NCBI GenBank assembly: GCA_965223085.1
Contig: OZ244981.1
Coordinates: forward strand, 3,906,001-3,970,000
Direction of reading: 5' to 3'
Origin: CBDCVO01 sp965223085
GTDB taxonomy: Bacteria; Pseudomonadota; Gammaproteobacteria; Ga0077536
DNA length: 64,000 nucleotides
The stretch's first letter is position 1. Every line of letters begins with the position of its first letter. This document shows positions 1 to 7,740 of the stretch, one piece after another. The notes under the pieces are model-generated. The model did no database searches. It was not told where the DNA came from and saw only the letters and a program-made list of their open reading frames with translations. Position numbers and translations under genes: made by a program.

Positions 1-52
1 GTGTCGCCCTCATGCGATCGACGATACTGCAATATAATGCATGTTATTTCTC

Positions 53-217
53 TTTCGTGAAGCGATGCAGGATTCGCGGCAGATGCTGCTCGAACGCGAG
101 CCGTATTACAGCCAGGCTGATGCAACGCTCGACACGAGCGGAAAATCGATCGATGAATCGTTGCACGAATTGACGCGGCAAGTGCGCGGGGATCGCGACG
201 CCGCCTGCAGTGCCTGA
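53..217 (+). pseudogene. C-terminal remnant of a shikimate-kinase-like domain (BoxR/BzdR-type regulator?)
   Basis: The frame reads FREAMQDSRQMLLEREPYYS and then QADATLDTSGKSIDESLHEL before a stop. The REPYY..AD..LDTSG pattern is the C-terminal end of shikimate kinases. The DTSG.S...S wording is closer to the kinase-like domain fused to an XRE helix-turn-helix in the benzoyl-CoA regulators BoxR/BzdR than to AroK (family knowledge). The frame is closed upstream by a stop at 35-37, so this is a broken or frameshifted end piece and not an intact gene. The decayed acyl-CoA genes next to it fit a former aromatic or acyl-CoA catabolic locus, but that is inference. Confidence 0.5.
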
Positions 218-386
218 CCGGATTAACCGCAGTAAAGCGCAAATCATCTTAAGCGCCCCTGTATCACGTGCGTGTCGCGCAGCGGCGGTAGGAAGTTCAG
301 GTGGTTCCCTATAATAAGCGCATCTGGATTTACGCCCTGCGCATCGTATTTCCCGAGTATCAATGGATCGGGCTCGCGTGTGAAGA

Positions 387-449
387 TGTCAGGCCTTGCG
401 TTTTGCTTCTACTACGATCTCGCAGGAGATCAAATCGCAAGACCTGACA
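387..449. repeat. 63-bp inverted-repeat hairpin
   Basis: The ends read TGTCAGGCCTTGCGTTTT and, as the reverse complement of the other end, TGTCAGGTCTTGCGATTT, so 16 of 18 bases pair across a loop of about 27 bp. It lies just past the point where the acyl-CoA dehydrogenase remnant loses its similarity. It may be a small repetitive hairpin or the end of a lost insertion element. No second copy was noticed in the window. Confidence 0.55.
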
Positions 450-482
450 CCATGACTGTTCTTCGAAGAACGGCGCAGTTTG

Positions 483-641
483 GGATCCGAACTGACATAG
501 TTCCTTGAGCCAAGTTTGCATTTTTTCACGAGGGATAAACCCCTCGCCATGTTCCAGAAACGCAGGCTCTATTTCAGCGTCGAGAAACTGTCGCAAGCCA
601 TCGATAATTGTTTGTTGATCTTCTGATAACTTAAAGTTCAT
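483..641 (-). pseudogene. N-terminal remnant of an acyl-CoA dehydrogenase
   Basis: About 53 residues starting MNFKLSEDQQTIIDGLRQFL match the N-terminal helical domain of acyl-CoA dehydrogenases, which are normally about 380 residues long. After the motif LCQFG the frame continues for some 40 residues without family character and stops near 360. The FAD-binding and catalytic parts are missing, so it cannot be active. It lies 15 bp downstream of the thiolase on the same strand, as expected for a former beta-oxidation-type operon. The break falls beside the 63-bp hairpin at 387-449. Confidence 0.65.
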
Positions 642-656
642 GCGCCACCCGCTGAG

Positions 657-1895
657 TTACTGGGCGAAAATGTTGATTACCGCAGTCGCTTCTTCTACGC
701 CGACGATACCCCCACCGTTTTCCTGGATCGCAACGCGCGCGTTGTCGATTTGGCGATTTCCCGCCTCGCCGCGTAACTGTGTTACAAGTTCATAGACCTG
801 CCCAAGTCCTGTCGCCCCGACAGGATGACCCTTGGATTCGAGACCTCCCGAAGGGTTGACCGGAACACGTCCGCCAATCGAAAAATCGCCACGTTCCGCC
901 GCGGGACCGCCTTCACCGAACGGAACCAATTGCAGGTTTTCAACCTGAATGATCTCACCCATCGCTGTGGCATCATGAACTTCGGCAACATCGATATCAG
1001 ACGGTTGAACACCGGCTTTTTCGTACGCTTGTTGCGCCGCGATTGCGGTCACGTGTTTGGAATAATCGTCGGCAGTTCGATTGCTTCCCGAACGAACGAC
1101 ACTTGCGAGTAGGCGAACGGCGCGCGCGGAGTCGCCACGCAATGATTCAAGACCGTTGTCATTGCACAATACCGCGGCAGCGGAGCCGTCGGAAATTGGC
1201 GCACACATTGGCAAGGTGAGTGGGTAAGTAATTGGGGGCGCGGTCATCACTTCCTCTATCGAATAGGGTTTTTGGTATTGCGACATTGGATTGTGAACCG
1301 AATGCAGGTGATTTTTGGCGGAAACAGCAGCTATTTGACGCTGCGTCGTCCCAAAAGTCTTCATGTGCAGGCGGCAAAATGCAGCATAAACATCCATAAA
1401 CATACTGTATGGCCTGCTCGATTGGGAGCCAGCGGGGGGATCAATACCCTCGCCCATTTTCAGTAGAAGATCTTTATTTTCCTCGACCGTTTCAACGTCC
1501 CAGGCCGCATCGAATGCCGCGAACATTTTTGCTTTATCGTCGCTGTTCATTTTTTCGGTGCCCACCGCGATCGCGATATCGCAACTTCCCACCTTAATGG
1601 CTTGCGCGGCTAAATGCATCGCTGAAGATGCTGATGCGCATGCACCTTCCACGTTAAAAATTGGAATGCCTTCAAAGCCCATCGAGCGCAATGCAACTTG
1701 GCCAGGGATCATTTCTTGGCCTTGCAAAAAGCCCACGACGCACGAGGCAAAGAACGCTTGTTCCACATCTTGGATCTCGGCGCCAGCATCCTTTAATGCT
1801 TGTTTCACCGCCTCATGCGTGAGGCTTTTGTAACTACGATCTAGGTGACGTGTAAATTTTGTCATGCCGATACCGGCTACATAAATATTATCCAT
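657..1895 (-). CDS. thiolase family protein (SCP2-type acetyl-CoA acyltransferase)
   Basis: Predicted 412-residue thiolase-fold enzyme that would cleave or transfer acyl groups on CoA thioesters in the cytoplasm. The nucleophilic cysteine is in GACASAS (Cys86), and the C-terminal motifs EVHDATAMGEI and GGLESKGHPVGATGLGQ supply the catalytic histidines. The late ENGGG loop replaces the second cysteine region of classical thiolases, which places it in the SCP2-like branch often called lipid-transfer/thiolase. The start at 1895 is preferred over 1904 because AAGAG lies about 10 nt upstream of it but only 1 nt before the first ATG. It appears intact although both neighbouring acyl-CoA genes are broken. 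Substrate is unknown. Confidence 0.85.
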   Translation of the reverse strand: MDNIYVAGIGMTKFTRHLDRSYKSLTHEAVKQALKDAGAEIQDVEQAFFASCVVGFLQGQEMIPGQVALRSMGFEGIPIFNVEGACASASSAMHLAAQAIKVGSCDIAIAVGTEKMNSDDKAKMFAAFDAAWDVETVEENKDLLLKMGEGIDPPAGSQSSRPYSMFMDVYAAFCRLHMKTFGTTQRQIAAVSAKNHLHSVHNPMSQYQKPYSIEEVMTAPPITYPLTLPMCAPISDGSAAAVLCNDNGLESLRGDSARAVRLLASVVRSGSNRTADDYSKHVTAIAAQQAYEKAGVQPSDIDVAEVHDATAMGEIIQVENLQLVPFGEGGPAAERGDFSIGGRVPVNPSGGLESKGHPVGATGLGQVYELVTQLRGEAGNRQIDNARVAIQENGGGIVGVEEATAVINIFAQ

Positions 1896-2059
1896 CGCAT
1901 TCATTCTCTTGTTTGATGTGATTCGTTTCCTACTTTATCTGGCACTTCTGCCAGCGGATTCCCAATAATTTCTACGCTATTCTTTTGTAGAATTTTCCCG
2001 GCCAAACCCAGCGGCAGTTCGAGACTCCATTTGCATCGTCCTCGGGGTTTTGTAATTGG

Positions 2060-2713
2060 CTAAATATTACCGAAACCGTCGAATAGCATATCGAAATACG
2101 CAGTTGCCACATCGGAACGAGTCAACTCCTCGCCGTCACGAAACCAGCTAGGGATCCCGTTAAATACCCCAAACAATGCAAAGCAAGCTATTTTTGGATC
2201 GCATCTCTTAATCGAACGATCGGCAATTCCCTCTTTAATGATTTCTATCACTGCGCGATCTACCGATTTCAGCGCTTTTCGATGTTTCGGCGCTAATTCT
2301 TGCCGAGCTGCAGCGAGCAAAACGCCAAAATCATCCAGAATGAAGTCGACATGTAAGCGAAAATATATGGCTAACTTTTCATACCCATCTGACCCAGCGG
2401 AGTGCGCCTGTTTCAGATTAGCCTTCACGGCGACTAGCCCGGCGTCGACGCAAGCGTTGAGAATCTCTTCTTTGCTTTTGACGTAATAATACAAAGTAGG
2501 TTTGGCAACGTTGAGTCGTTCAGCGATCGAGGCGAGCGACGTTCCGGCATACCCTTCTGCGGCGAACATCCGCGCCGCCATCCTCAGTATCGCTTCGCGC
2601 TTAGTTTGATGTAACTCCTCGCGCCCGCCGATCGCGCCTGCCCACGCTTCTTTTTTGACGCGGACCATCGATTTTGACCTTTTCCCAGCATTGCTTGCTG
2701 CTGTTTCGACCAT
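2060..2713 (-). CDS. TetR family transcriptional regulator
   Basis: 217-residue repressor with an N-terminal TetR helix-turn-helix at about residues 38-85 (AILRMAARMFAAEGYAGTSL, then AERLNVAKPTLYYYVKSKEEIL), followed by an all-helical ligand domain. It is divergent from the enoyl-CoA hydratase pseudogene and next to the thiolase, so it probably sensed an acyl-CoA or aromatic intermediate (inference). An operator-like repeat lies at its start (2705-2743). The first ATG has no obvious ribosome site. The Met at 2668 (MVRVKKEAW, 202 residues) has AAAAGG about 9 nt upstream and may be the true start, which would leave the whole operator non-coding. Confidence 0.85.
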   Translation of the reverse strand: MVETAASNAGKRSKSMVRVKKEAWAGAIGGREELHQTKREAILRMAARMFAAEGYAGTSLASIAERLNVAKPTLYYYVKSKEEILNACVDAGLVAVKANLKQAHSAGSDGYEKLAIYFRLHVDFILDDFGVLLAAARQELAPKHRKALKSVDRAVIEIIKEGIADRSIKRCDPKIACFALFGVFNGIPSWFRDGEELTRSDVATAYFDMLFDGFGNI

Positions 2714-2743
2714 ATGGTAACATTATTCGACCAAATAGTCGAA
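2705..2743. promoter_or_regulatory. Tandem TetR operator
   Basis: A perfect dyad TTCGAC-caaata-GTCGAA lies at 2726-2743. A second TTCGAC half-site starts exactly 21 bp upstream at 2705, with a degenerate partner. Two sites two helical turns apart, between a TetR gene and a divergent gene, are typical of a self-regulated TetR operator. Confidence 0.65.
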
Positions 2744-2778
2744 AACTAATCTCCGCGGCGCAAGCGGTGCGCTGGCAT

Positions 2779-3572
2779 ATGAAATTTGACACCATCAAAT
2801 ATGAGAAGCGCTGCGAAATCGCGTGGCTCACCCTAAACCGTCCGGAGGCCATGAACTCGCTTACGCCGCAATTAGGGGATGATTTTTCGGCCGCCCTCGC
2901 GGCAGCGCAAGCGGACGACTCAGTGCGTGCTTTGGTGATCACCGGTTCACCCCCAGCATTTTGTGCAGGCGCGGAGCTAAAATTTATCGGGGGACAAAAC
3001 GAAGATTCGTTCACTCGTGCACTAGGCACATTTCTCGAACGATTGGGGCGCGTATTTAGTTCGCTCGAGACGTCAATGTTACCTTCTATCGCCGCCGTGA
3101 ATGGTCCCGCGTTGGCTGGCGGACTCGAGCTTTTGTTGTGTTGCGATCTCGTTGTCGCTGCGAGCAGTGCGAAGATAGGCGATGCCCACACCAACTATGG
3201 ACTGTTGCCAGGTGGGGGTAGCACGGTACGGCTACCGCGAAAAATTGGACCGACTCGGGCGAAATACCTTCTTTATGCCGGTGAATTTCTACCCGCTGAA
3301 GAGTTGCTCGCATGTGGCCTCGTCAATCGAGTTGTCGCGGACGACAAGTTAGCGGCAACGGTGCAAGCATTCGCTGAAAAAATTGCGCAAAAAAAGTCCT
3401 CTCAGTATTAGCCGGATAAAACAACTTGTCGGTGACGCCGCCGACCAAGCATTGCATTCCGCTTTACGCGAAGAGATTAACGCCTTGATCGAGCACTCAT
3501 AGCTCCCATGATATGCGGGAAGGGCTCAATGCTTTCAGTGAAAAACGGCAACCGAAATTCATCGGCAAATAG
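2779..3572 (+). pseudogene. enoyl-CoA hydratase/isomerase (crotonase), frameshifted
   Basis: The frame opens at ATG 2779 with MKFDTIKYEKRCEIAWLTLN and shows crotonase motifs: the oxyanion loop FCAGAEL and NGPALAGGLELLLCCDLVVA with the first catalytic Glu. The second Glu position is His in GDAHTNYGLLPGGGS. At 3389-3396 a run of seven A shifts the frame to a stop at 3411. Removing one A restores AQKSPLSISRIKQLVGDAAD and 25 further family-like residues. A second shift near 3490-3500 separates DMREGLNAFSEKRQPKF, the normal C-terminus, ending at 3572. The protein is therefore split in three frames. Sequencing error in the A run cannot be excluded, but two independent shifts favour decay. Confidence 0.75.
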
Positions 3573-3652
3573 CGATGCTACGAGCGTCTCCAGTAAACCG
3601 TAAGTGCCCGATAATGCGAATGGGCAAAAAGAATGCGGCGCGATGGTGCCCT

Positions 3653-3842
3653 TTAACGCTGCAATGCGGTGTGGGCGTCTGTTGCCTTGATCAGCGCCGC
3701 GGTATCGGCCTCACGTGTGTGCAACAATTCCCGCACGTCGATCGCCAATTGTCGTCGCAGGCCGAACCGGTCCCGTAGGTCGGGTCTTGAACAATATAGG
3801 GGTGTAAATAACATGCTTAGCCTCGCGCTCAGAGGGGCTACC
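3653..3842 (-). other. Unidentified coding-like fragment abutting the transposon end
   Basis: Reading leftwards from the left terminal repeat, an open frame gives PDLRDRFGLRRQLAIDVREL then LHTREADTAALIKATDAHTA and stops at 3653. The composition looks like real protein, not noise, but I do not recognise the family. It may be the 3' part of a host gene cut by insertion of the element. The rest of 3573-3842 shows nothing recognisable. Confidence 0.3.
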
Positions 3843-3880
3843 GGGGTCGCTTGCGGGAGGGGGCGAAATGACACCCTAAG
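3843..3880 (+). repeat. Left 38-bp Tn3-type terminal inverted repeat
   Basis: It starts GGGGTCGCTTGCGGGAGG and ends ACACCCTAAG. It differs from the right copy at only two positions. The GGGG outer end and TAAG inner end define it as an element terminus. Confidence 0.85.
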
Positions 3881-4096
3881 AGCCGTAACGGTCGTGGATG
3901 GTCCCCGACGGTGTGAATACCAGCAACGCGAATAGCTCGCCGGACCTTCGATCTTGCTCGGGCTACTTCTTCGGACTTCTCGGGTCCCGAAAGCACAAAT
4001 CGGATCTGGAACGCCACGATCCTCCCATTCCTTGGGAAAATTCGTGCCGGTAGCAGAAACGGCTTGATTCGACGATCTGCGCCTGCGTTACTCTCT

Positions 4097-4124
4097 TAAC
4101 ACATCGATGGTCGATGTATATATT
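4097..4124 (+). promoter_or_regulatory. Putative padR promoter with overlapping operator
   Basis: TTAACA (4097-4102), 16 bp, then TATATT (4119-4124) form a plausible sigma-70 promoter. Between them lies a perfect dyad ACATCGA-TGG-TCGATGT (4101-4117), built on the ATGT/ACAT blocks favoured by PadR repressors. This suggests autorepression by promoter occlusion. Confidence 0.5.
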
Positions 4125-4130
4125 GCCTAC

Positions 4131-4502
4131 ATGACAAAAGAAACCAAAAACCCTGATTTGACCAGTTCCGAGTATTGGAGCAAGACCATCAAGATGAGCT
4201 TGTCCAAGTTTTTCATCCTGTGCGTTTTGCAGGATAAAGACTTGCACGGGTACGACATCGCGAAAGAGGTCGAGCGTCGTACAGAAGGTGGGTGTACACC
4301 CAAAGAAGGCACGATCTATCCCGTGCTCAAGCAGTTCACGGAAGGTGGATACGCGACATTCGAATCCGAGATTGTGTCGGGTCGAGAACGCAAAATCTAC
4401 TCGATTACTGAGAAGGGACGACAGGCGTTCCGGGTCGCTTTAGACGAATGGATGAAAATCACACGCTGCCTACAGGACTGTTCCTGCATGGTGGCCGCTT
4501 AA
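4131..4502 (+). CDS. PadR family transcriptional regulator
   Basis: 123-residue cytoplasmic regulator with the PadR winged helix: SLSKFFILCVLQDKDLHGYD for the recognition region, then GTIYPVLKQFTEGGYATFES and GRERKIYSITEKGRQAF for the wing. Starting at 4131 keeps the likely promoter and dyad at 4097-4124 outside the gene; the upstream ATG at 4107 lies inside the dyad. With the -10 only about 7 nt away, the message may be leaderless. The C-terminus holds three close cysteines (RCLQDCSC) and another sits in EGGCTPKEG, unusual for PadR and reminiscent of thiol-based metal(loid) sensing, which is inference. It heads the cargo operon of the Tn3-type element. Confidence 0.85.
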   Translation: MTKETKNPDLTSSEYWSKTIKMSLSKFFILCVLQDKDLHGYDIAKEVERRTEGGCTPKEGTIYPVLKQFTEGGYATFESEIVSGRERKIYSITEKGRQAFRVALDEWMKITRCLQDCSCMVAA

Positions 4503-4552
4503 AAAAATTTGACCTGTTACTTTGAAGATCGATGCATCGAAGGAAAGAACTA

Positions 4553-5986
4553 ATGAAACATCAACCGCTAAAAAACAAAGTCGTGGTAATCGGAGCGGGC
4601 CCTGTGGGTATCGCGACCGCTGCGCAATTGCTCCAAAAAGGTCTGGTCCCCGTCGTCCTTGAGCAAGGCGAAACCGCTGGGCGAGCCATGCTGGAATGGG
4701 GTCATGTGCGGGTTTTCACACCGTGGCGGCTGATGATTGATCCAGCCGTGGTGGCTCTTTTACATGAAGCGGGCTGGGAAACACCGGACGGTGACCATAT
4801 TCCAACCGGGAAAGAGATCGTCGAACAGTACCTCATTCCGGCGTCTCAGATCACGCCGCGTAAGGATCACATCACATTGGGGGTTGAGGTCACAGCGGTG
4901 TCCAAGCGCGGGATGAGCAAGTCTGTCTCTCGTGGTCGTGAGGACGCTCCTTACACCATTCACTATACGGATGCAGAAGGCGGTGCGCAGGTTATCGAGG
5001 CCGCGTCGGTGATCGACGCCTCGGGCACATGGTCGAACCCCAACCCCATCGGGGCGGATGGCCTGCCGGTACCCGGTGAAGCCGAAGCGCAAGGCCAGAT
5101 TACTTATCTTATCCCGGACAGTCTCGGTGCGGCTCGTGCCCTGTACGAACGCCAATCCACCCTGGTTCTCGGTGGCGGGCATTCGGCTACCAATGTGATC
5201 CTCGACCTCCTGAAGCTGCGCGAGGCAGATGCAAACACGAAGGTGTTCTGGGGTCTGCGTCACAACACGATGGAGAAGCTTCTGTCGAGCGTTGGGTTAA
5301 ACAAGGAGCTTCCAGGGCGGGCAGCGCTTGGTATCGCGGCCAAGGCTGCCGTCGATGAAGGTGCGCTTGACCTCCTTGCCCCGATGCGCGTGGACCGGAT
5401 CGCACGGATCGATGGCCGCTTGCACGTGTCTCTAATGATCGCAGGGGAGCCACGCTCCATCATCGTAGATCGGATCGTCGTCAACACTGGGTTCCGCCCG
5501 GATATGGGCATGCTGCGCGAAGTGCGTCTGGACCTCGATGATGTCGTCGAAGCGCCGCGCATCTTGTCGCCGATGATCGACCCGAACTTGCACTCTTGTG
5601 GCTCCGTTCCGGCGCATGGAGTCAAGGAACTTTCCCATACCGATAAGAACTTTTTCATTGTGGGTATGAAGTCCTACGGTCGTGCCCCGACCTTTTTGAT
5701 GCGAACGGGCTATAAACAGATCCAGTCCATCACTGACTCGCTCGCCGGTGTGGTGAGCGAGTCACCGGCTGAAAACACTGCGCCCTGTTGTGGCCCGGAG
5801 GATGGCGCCGGCGGCATCGTGATGAGCTGCGGCGGTCGACTAGAGCCCGATCCCAAGCCGATTAATACCCGGGTCACATCATCATCCCCGTCTTGCTCTA
5901 GCAGCCCCGAGCTCAACCAAGAGAACGAGCCTAAGTCCGCCCGGAGTACAGAAAGACTTCAGCCATGTCCGCAACCTGTTCAATAG
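4553..5986 (+). CDS. FAD/NAD(P)-dependent oxidoreductase with cysteine-rich tail
   Basis: 477-residue flavoprotein. A dinucleotide-binding site VVVIGAGPVGIATAAQLLQK lies near the N-terminus (about residues 10-29), and a second one, LVLGGGHSATNVILDLL, near residue 206 would bind NAD(P)H, as in flavin monooxygenases and thioredoxin-reductase-like enzymes. The start at 4553 is preceded by AAGGAAAG five bases upstream; an earlier in-frame ATG at 4532 has no such site. The last ~70 residues are low-complexity and carry APCCGP and VMSCGG cysteine groups. It overlaps the MFS gene by 22 bp, so the two are co-translated. The tail and exporter partner suggest detoxification of a thiol-reactive compound such as a metalloid. 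The substrate cannot be read from the sequence. Confidence 0.75.
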   Translation: MKHQPLKNKVVVIGAGPVGIATAAQLLQKGLVPVVLEQGETAGRAMLEWGHVRVFTPWRLMIDPAVVALLHEAGWETPDGDHIPTGKEIVEQYLIPASQITPRKDHITLGVEVTAVSKRGMSKSVSRGREDAPYTIHYTDAEGGAQVIEAASVIDASGTWSNPNPIGADGLPVPGEAEAQGQITYLIPDSLGAARALYERQSTLVLGGGHSATNVILDLLKLREADANTKVFWGLRHNTMEKLLSSVGLNKELPGRAALGIAAKAAVDEGALDLLAPMRVDRIARIDGRLHVSLMIAGEPRSIIVDRIVVNTGFRPDMGMLREVRLDLDDVVEAPRILSPMIDPNLHSCGSVPAHGVKELSHTDKNFFIVGMKSYGRAPTFLMRTGYKQIQSITDSLAGVVSESPAENTAPCCGPEDGAGGIVMSCGGRLEPDPKPINTRVTSSSPSCSSSPELNQENEPKSARSTERLQPCPQPVQ

Positions 5987-7164
5987 TTAGGCGCCTCGGA
6001 CTGACGTTTCTGTCAACCTTTGGATTCGCCCAAATCTGTTCCTGGGGCACGCTCTTCTATGCTTTTCCTCAGATCGCGCTGGCCATGGAATTCGATTTGG
6101 GGTGGGAGCGGTCTTCGATCTATGGCGCACTCACACTCGGATTGCTTTTGTCGGCAGCGGCAACGGTTCCCGTCGGTGTTTTGATCGACAAAGGCTACGG
6201 ACGGGTAGTGATGACTGGTGGCTCAGTCCTCGCCGGTGTGCTCTTCTTCCTGTGGTCGCAATCGCAGTCGCTAGTATGGTTTTATTTCAGCTTTGCGGGC
6301 CTCGGCCTTTTGCAGGCTGCGGTCCTCTACACAGCCGCCTTCGCAGTTGTGGCTCGCCATTGTGATCCATCCAAGACCCGACACTACATAACGGTCCTGA
6401 CACTTTGGGGTGGCTTTGCCAGTACCCTCTTTATCCCCTTAATCGAGGCAATGCTCGGCGTCATGGGCTGGCGTCAAGTGCTTTTCGTGCTCGGCATAAT
6501 CAATATTGTTGTGTCGGCTCCAATTTATTGGCAGCTGCCAACCGGCGATCCTGCCCCGAATGAGAACGAGCAGACACAATCCCATCGAACAAGTGGCTGG
6601 GCGCTGCTGGTCTACATGGCATTCCACGCTGTGATTGAAAATGCCTTTCGCTTTCATCTCTACCCGATGTTCATCGAAAGCGGGATCACTGTCGAGAATG
6701 CCGTTCTCATATTGGCGCTGCTCGGTCCGGCGCAAGTACCGGGACGGCTCGCGATTAACCTCTGGAAATCACAAAGTATCGCGAGTATCGGCATGTTTGT
6801 CGCAGCCCTTATTCCGACCGCCTTGCTCGCCATGTTGATAGCGCCAGATGCGTTTCCCATCCTGATGTTGGCAACGATTACCTACGGTGCAGCAGCAGGC
6901 ATTCTGACCATCGTCAATGGCGTGGCAGTACCCGAGCTGCTTACAAAGAGCTCCTACGGGCTGATCAACGGCATGATGCAAACGCCCATGCTCGTGCTGC
7001 GCGCTTTCGCCCCTTCCATTGCCGCTGTTTCCTACAGTGTTACCGGCAGTTACACCGGGCTTCTGGTCGGACTGATCGTCGCTGGCATGCTGATGGTATT
7101 GGGCTTTGTTGCCGCCGTCATGCTGTCCAAGCGCCGGGTATCCGAGCCTTTAACGCCCTCCTAA
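5965..7164 (+). CDS. MFS transporter (putative exporter)
   Basis: 399-residue inner-membrane protein with about 12 hydrophobic segments. It has the MFS loop-2 signature PVGVLIDKGYGRVVM after helix 2 (about residues 72-86) and a short central loop rich in polar residues near residue 195 (DPAPNENEQTQSHRTSG) dividing two six-helix halves. It overlaps the oxidoreductase gene by 22 bp and follows padR, so a regulator-enzyme-exporter operon is likely. MFS exporters for trivalent arsenicals (ArsK type) are known beside flavoproteins in proteobacterial arsenic islands; assignment to that role here is only a hypothesis. Confidence 0.8.
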   Translation: MSATCSIVRRLGLTFLSTFGFAQICSWGTLFYAFPQIALAMEFDLGWERSSIYGALTLGLLLSAAATVPVGVLIDKGYGRVVMTGGSVLAGVLFFLWSQSQSLVWFYFSFAGLGLLQAAVLYTAAFAVVARHCDPSKTRHYITVLTLWGGFASTLFIPLIEAMLGVMGWRQVLFVLGIINIVVSAPIYWQLPTGDPAPNENEQTQSHRTSGWALLVYMAFHAVIENAFRFHLYPMFIESGITVENAVLILALLGPAQVPGRLAINLWKSQSIASIGMFVAALIPTALLAMLIAPDAFPILMLATITYGAAAGILTIVNGVAVPELLTKSSYGLINGMMQTPMLVLRAFAPSIAAVSYSVTGSYTGLLVGLIVAGMLMVLGFVAAVMLSKRRVSEPLTPS

Positions 7165-7192
7165 GTATTCCTTCTAGAAACAAAGTCCCATT

Positions 7193-7590
7193 ATGAGCCA
7201 CTTTAATTTTGATACCGCACCCAAGAAAACTGGCGATACATTTGTTCGGCACAACCCCGATTATTTGAAAAAGATCTTTAGAACGACGGACGTGACTCCA
7301 ATGTGGGTAACGGATATAGACCTGCCGATCGCCGCCCCTATTCAGAAGGCTTTGCGCTATGTAGCGGATCGCGGTCAGTTTGCCTACGAGTTCAACGCAG
7401 ATGGCATCTTTACCGCGATCTCGGCTTGGTACGAGCGGTGTCATGATCTGACGCTCAACCCAAAGAACTTCGTTTCCTTTCCGGGCGTTCTGCCCGCCAT
7501 TTCTCTTCTCGTGCGGGAACTATCCGAGGGGGGTGATGGCGTATTAATCCAATTGCCTGCCTACCACCAATTCTCTAAGGTCATCAGTAC
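7193..7590 (+). pseudogene. Truncated MalY/PatB-type aminotransferase (C-S lyase)
   Basis: The first ~133 residues resemble PLP-dependent MalY/PatB cystathionine beta-lyases: MSHFNFDTAPKKTGDTFVRH, then VTPMWVTDIDLPIAAPIQKAL, FAYEF and FPGVLPAISLLVREL. Similarity ends at HQFSKVIST. The open frame continues to 7708 only because it runs out of frame through a transposase remnant. The PLP lysine, about residue 230 in the family, is lost, so the product cannot be catalytic. It is the last cargo gene, 28 bp after the MFS gene, and was cut by an internal deletion of the element. Confidence 0.75.
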
Positions 7591-7740
7591 TACTGGAATA
7601 CAAAGAAACGCGGCGACGCAGTCCGGCAGCTGGTGGACTCCGGTAGCGATCCCGACGCCGCTTTGCTACCGCATGTCTCGCCGCTGGGCTGGGAACACTT
7701 CAATCTAACCGGTGAGTATCACTGGCCGACGATCGCTTAG
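7588..7740 (+). pseudogene. C-terminal remnant of a Tn3-family transposase (TnpA)
   Basis: In the frame starting at 7588 the sequence reads YYWNTKKRGDAVRQLVDSGS and HVSPLGWEHFNLTGEYHWPT, then a stop. The YWNT ... SPLGWEHxNLTGxYxW block is the diagnostic extreme C-terminus of Tn3-family DDE transposases (~1000 residues long). The TAG at 7738-7740 lies inside the right terminal repeat, exactly where tnpA of these elements ends. Only about 50 codons survive, joined to the malY fragment near 7590. Confidence 0.85.

Noticed and set aside
2601..3194. Long minus-strand open frame (197 codons) opposite the enoyl-CoA hydratase
   Set aside because: It is the antisense shadow of a recognisable crotonase frame and has no family features.
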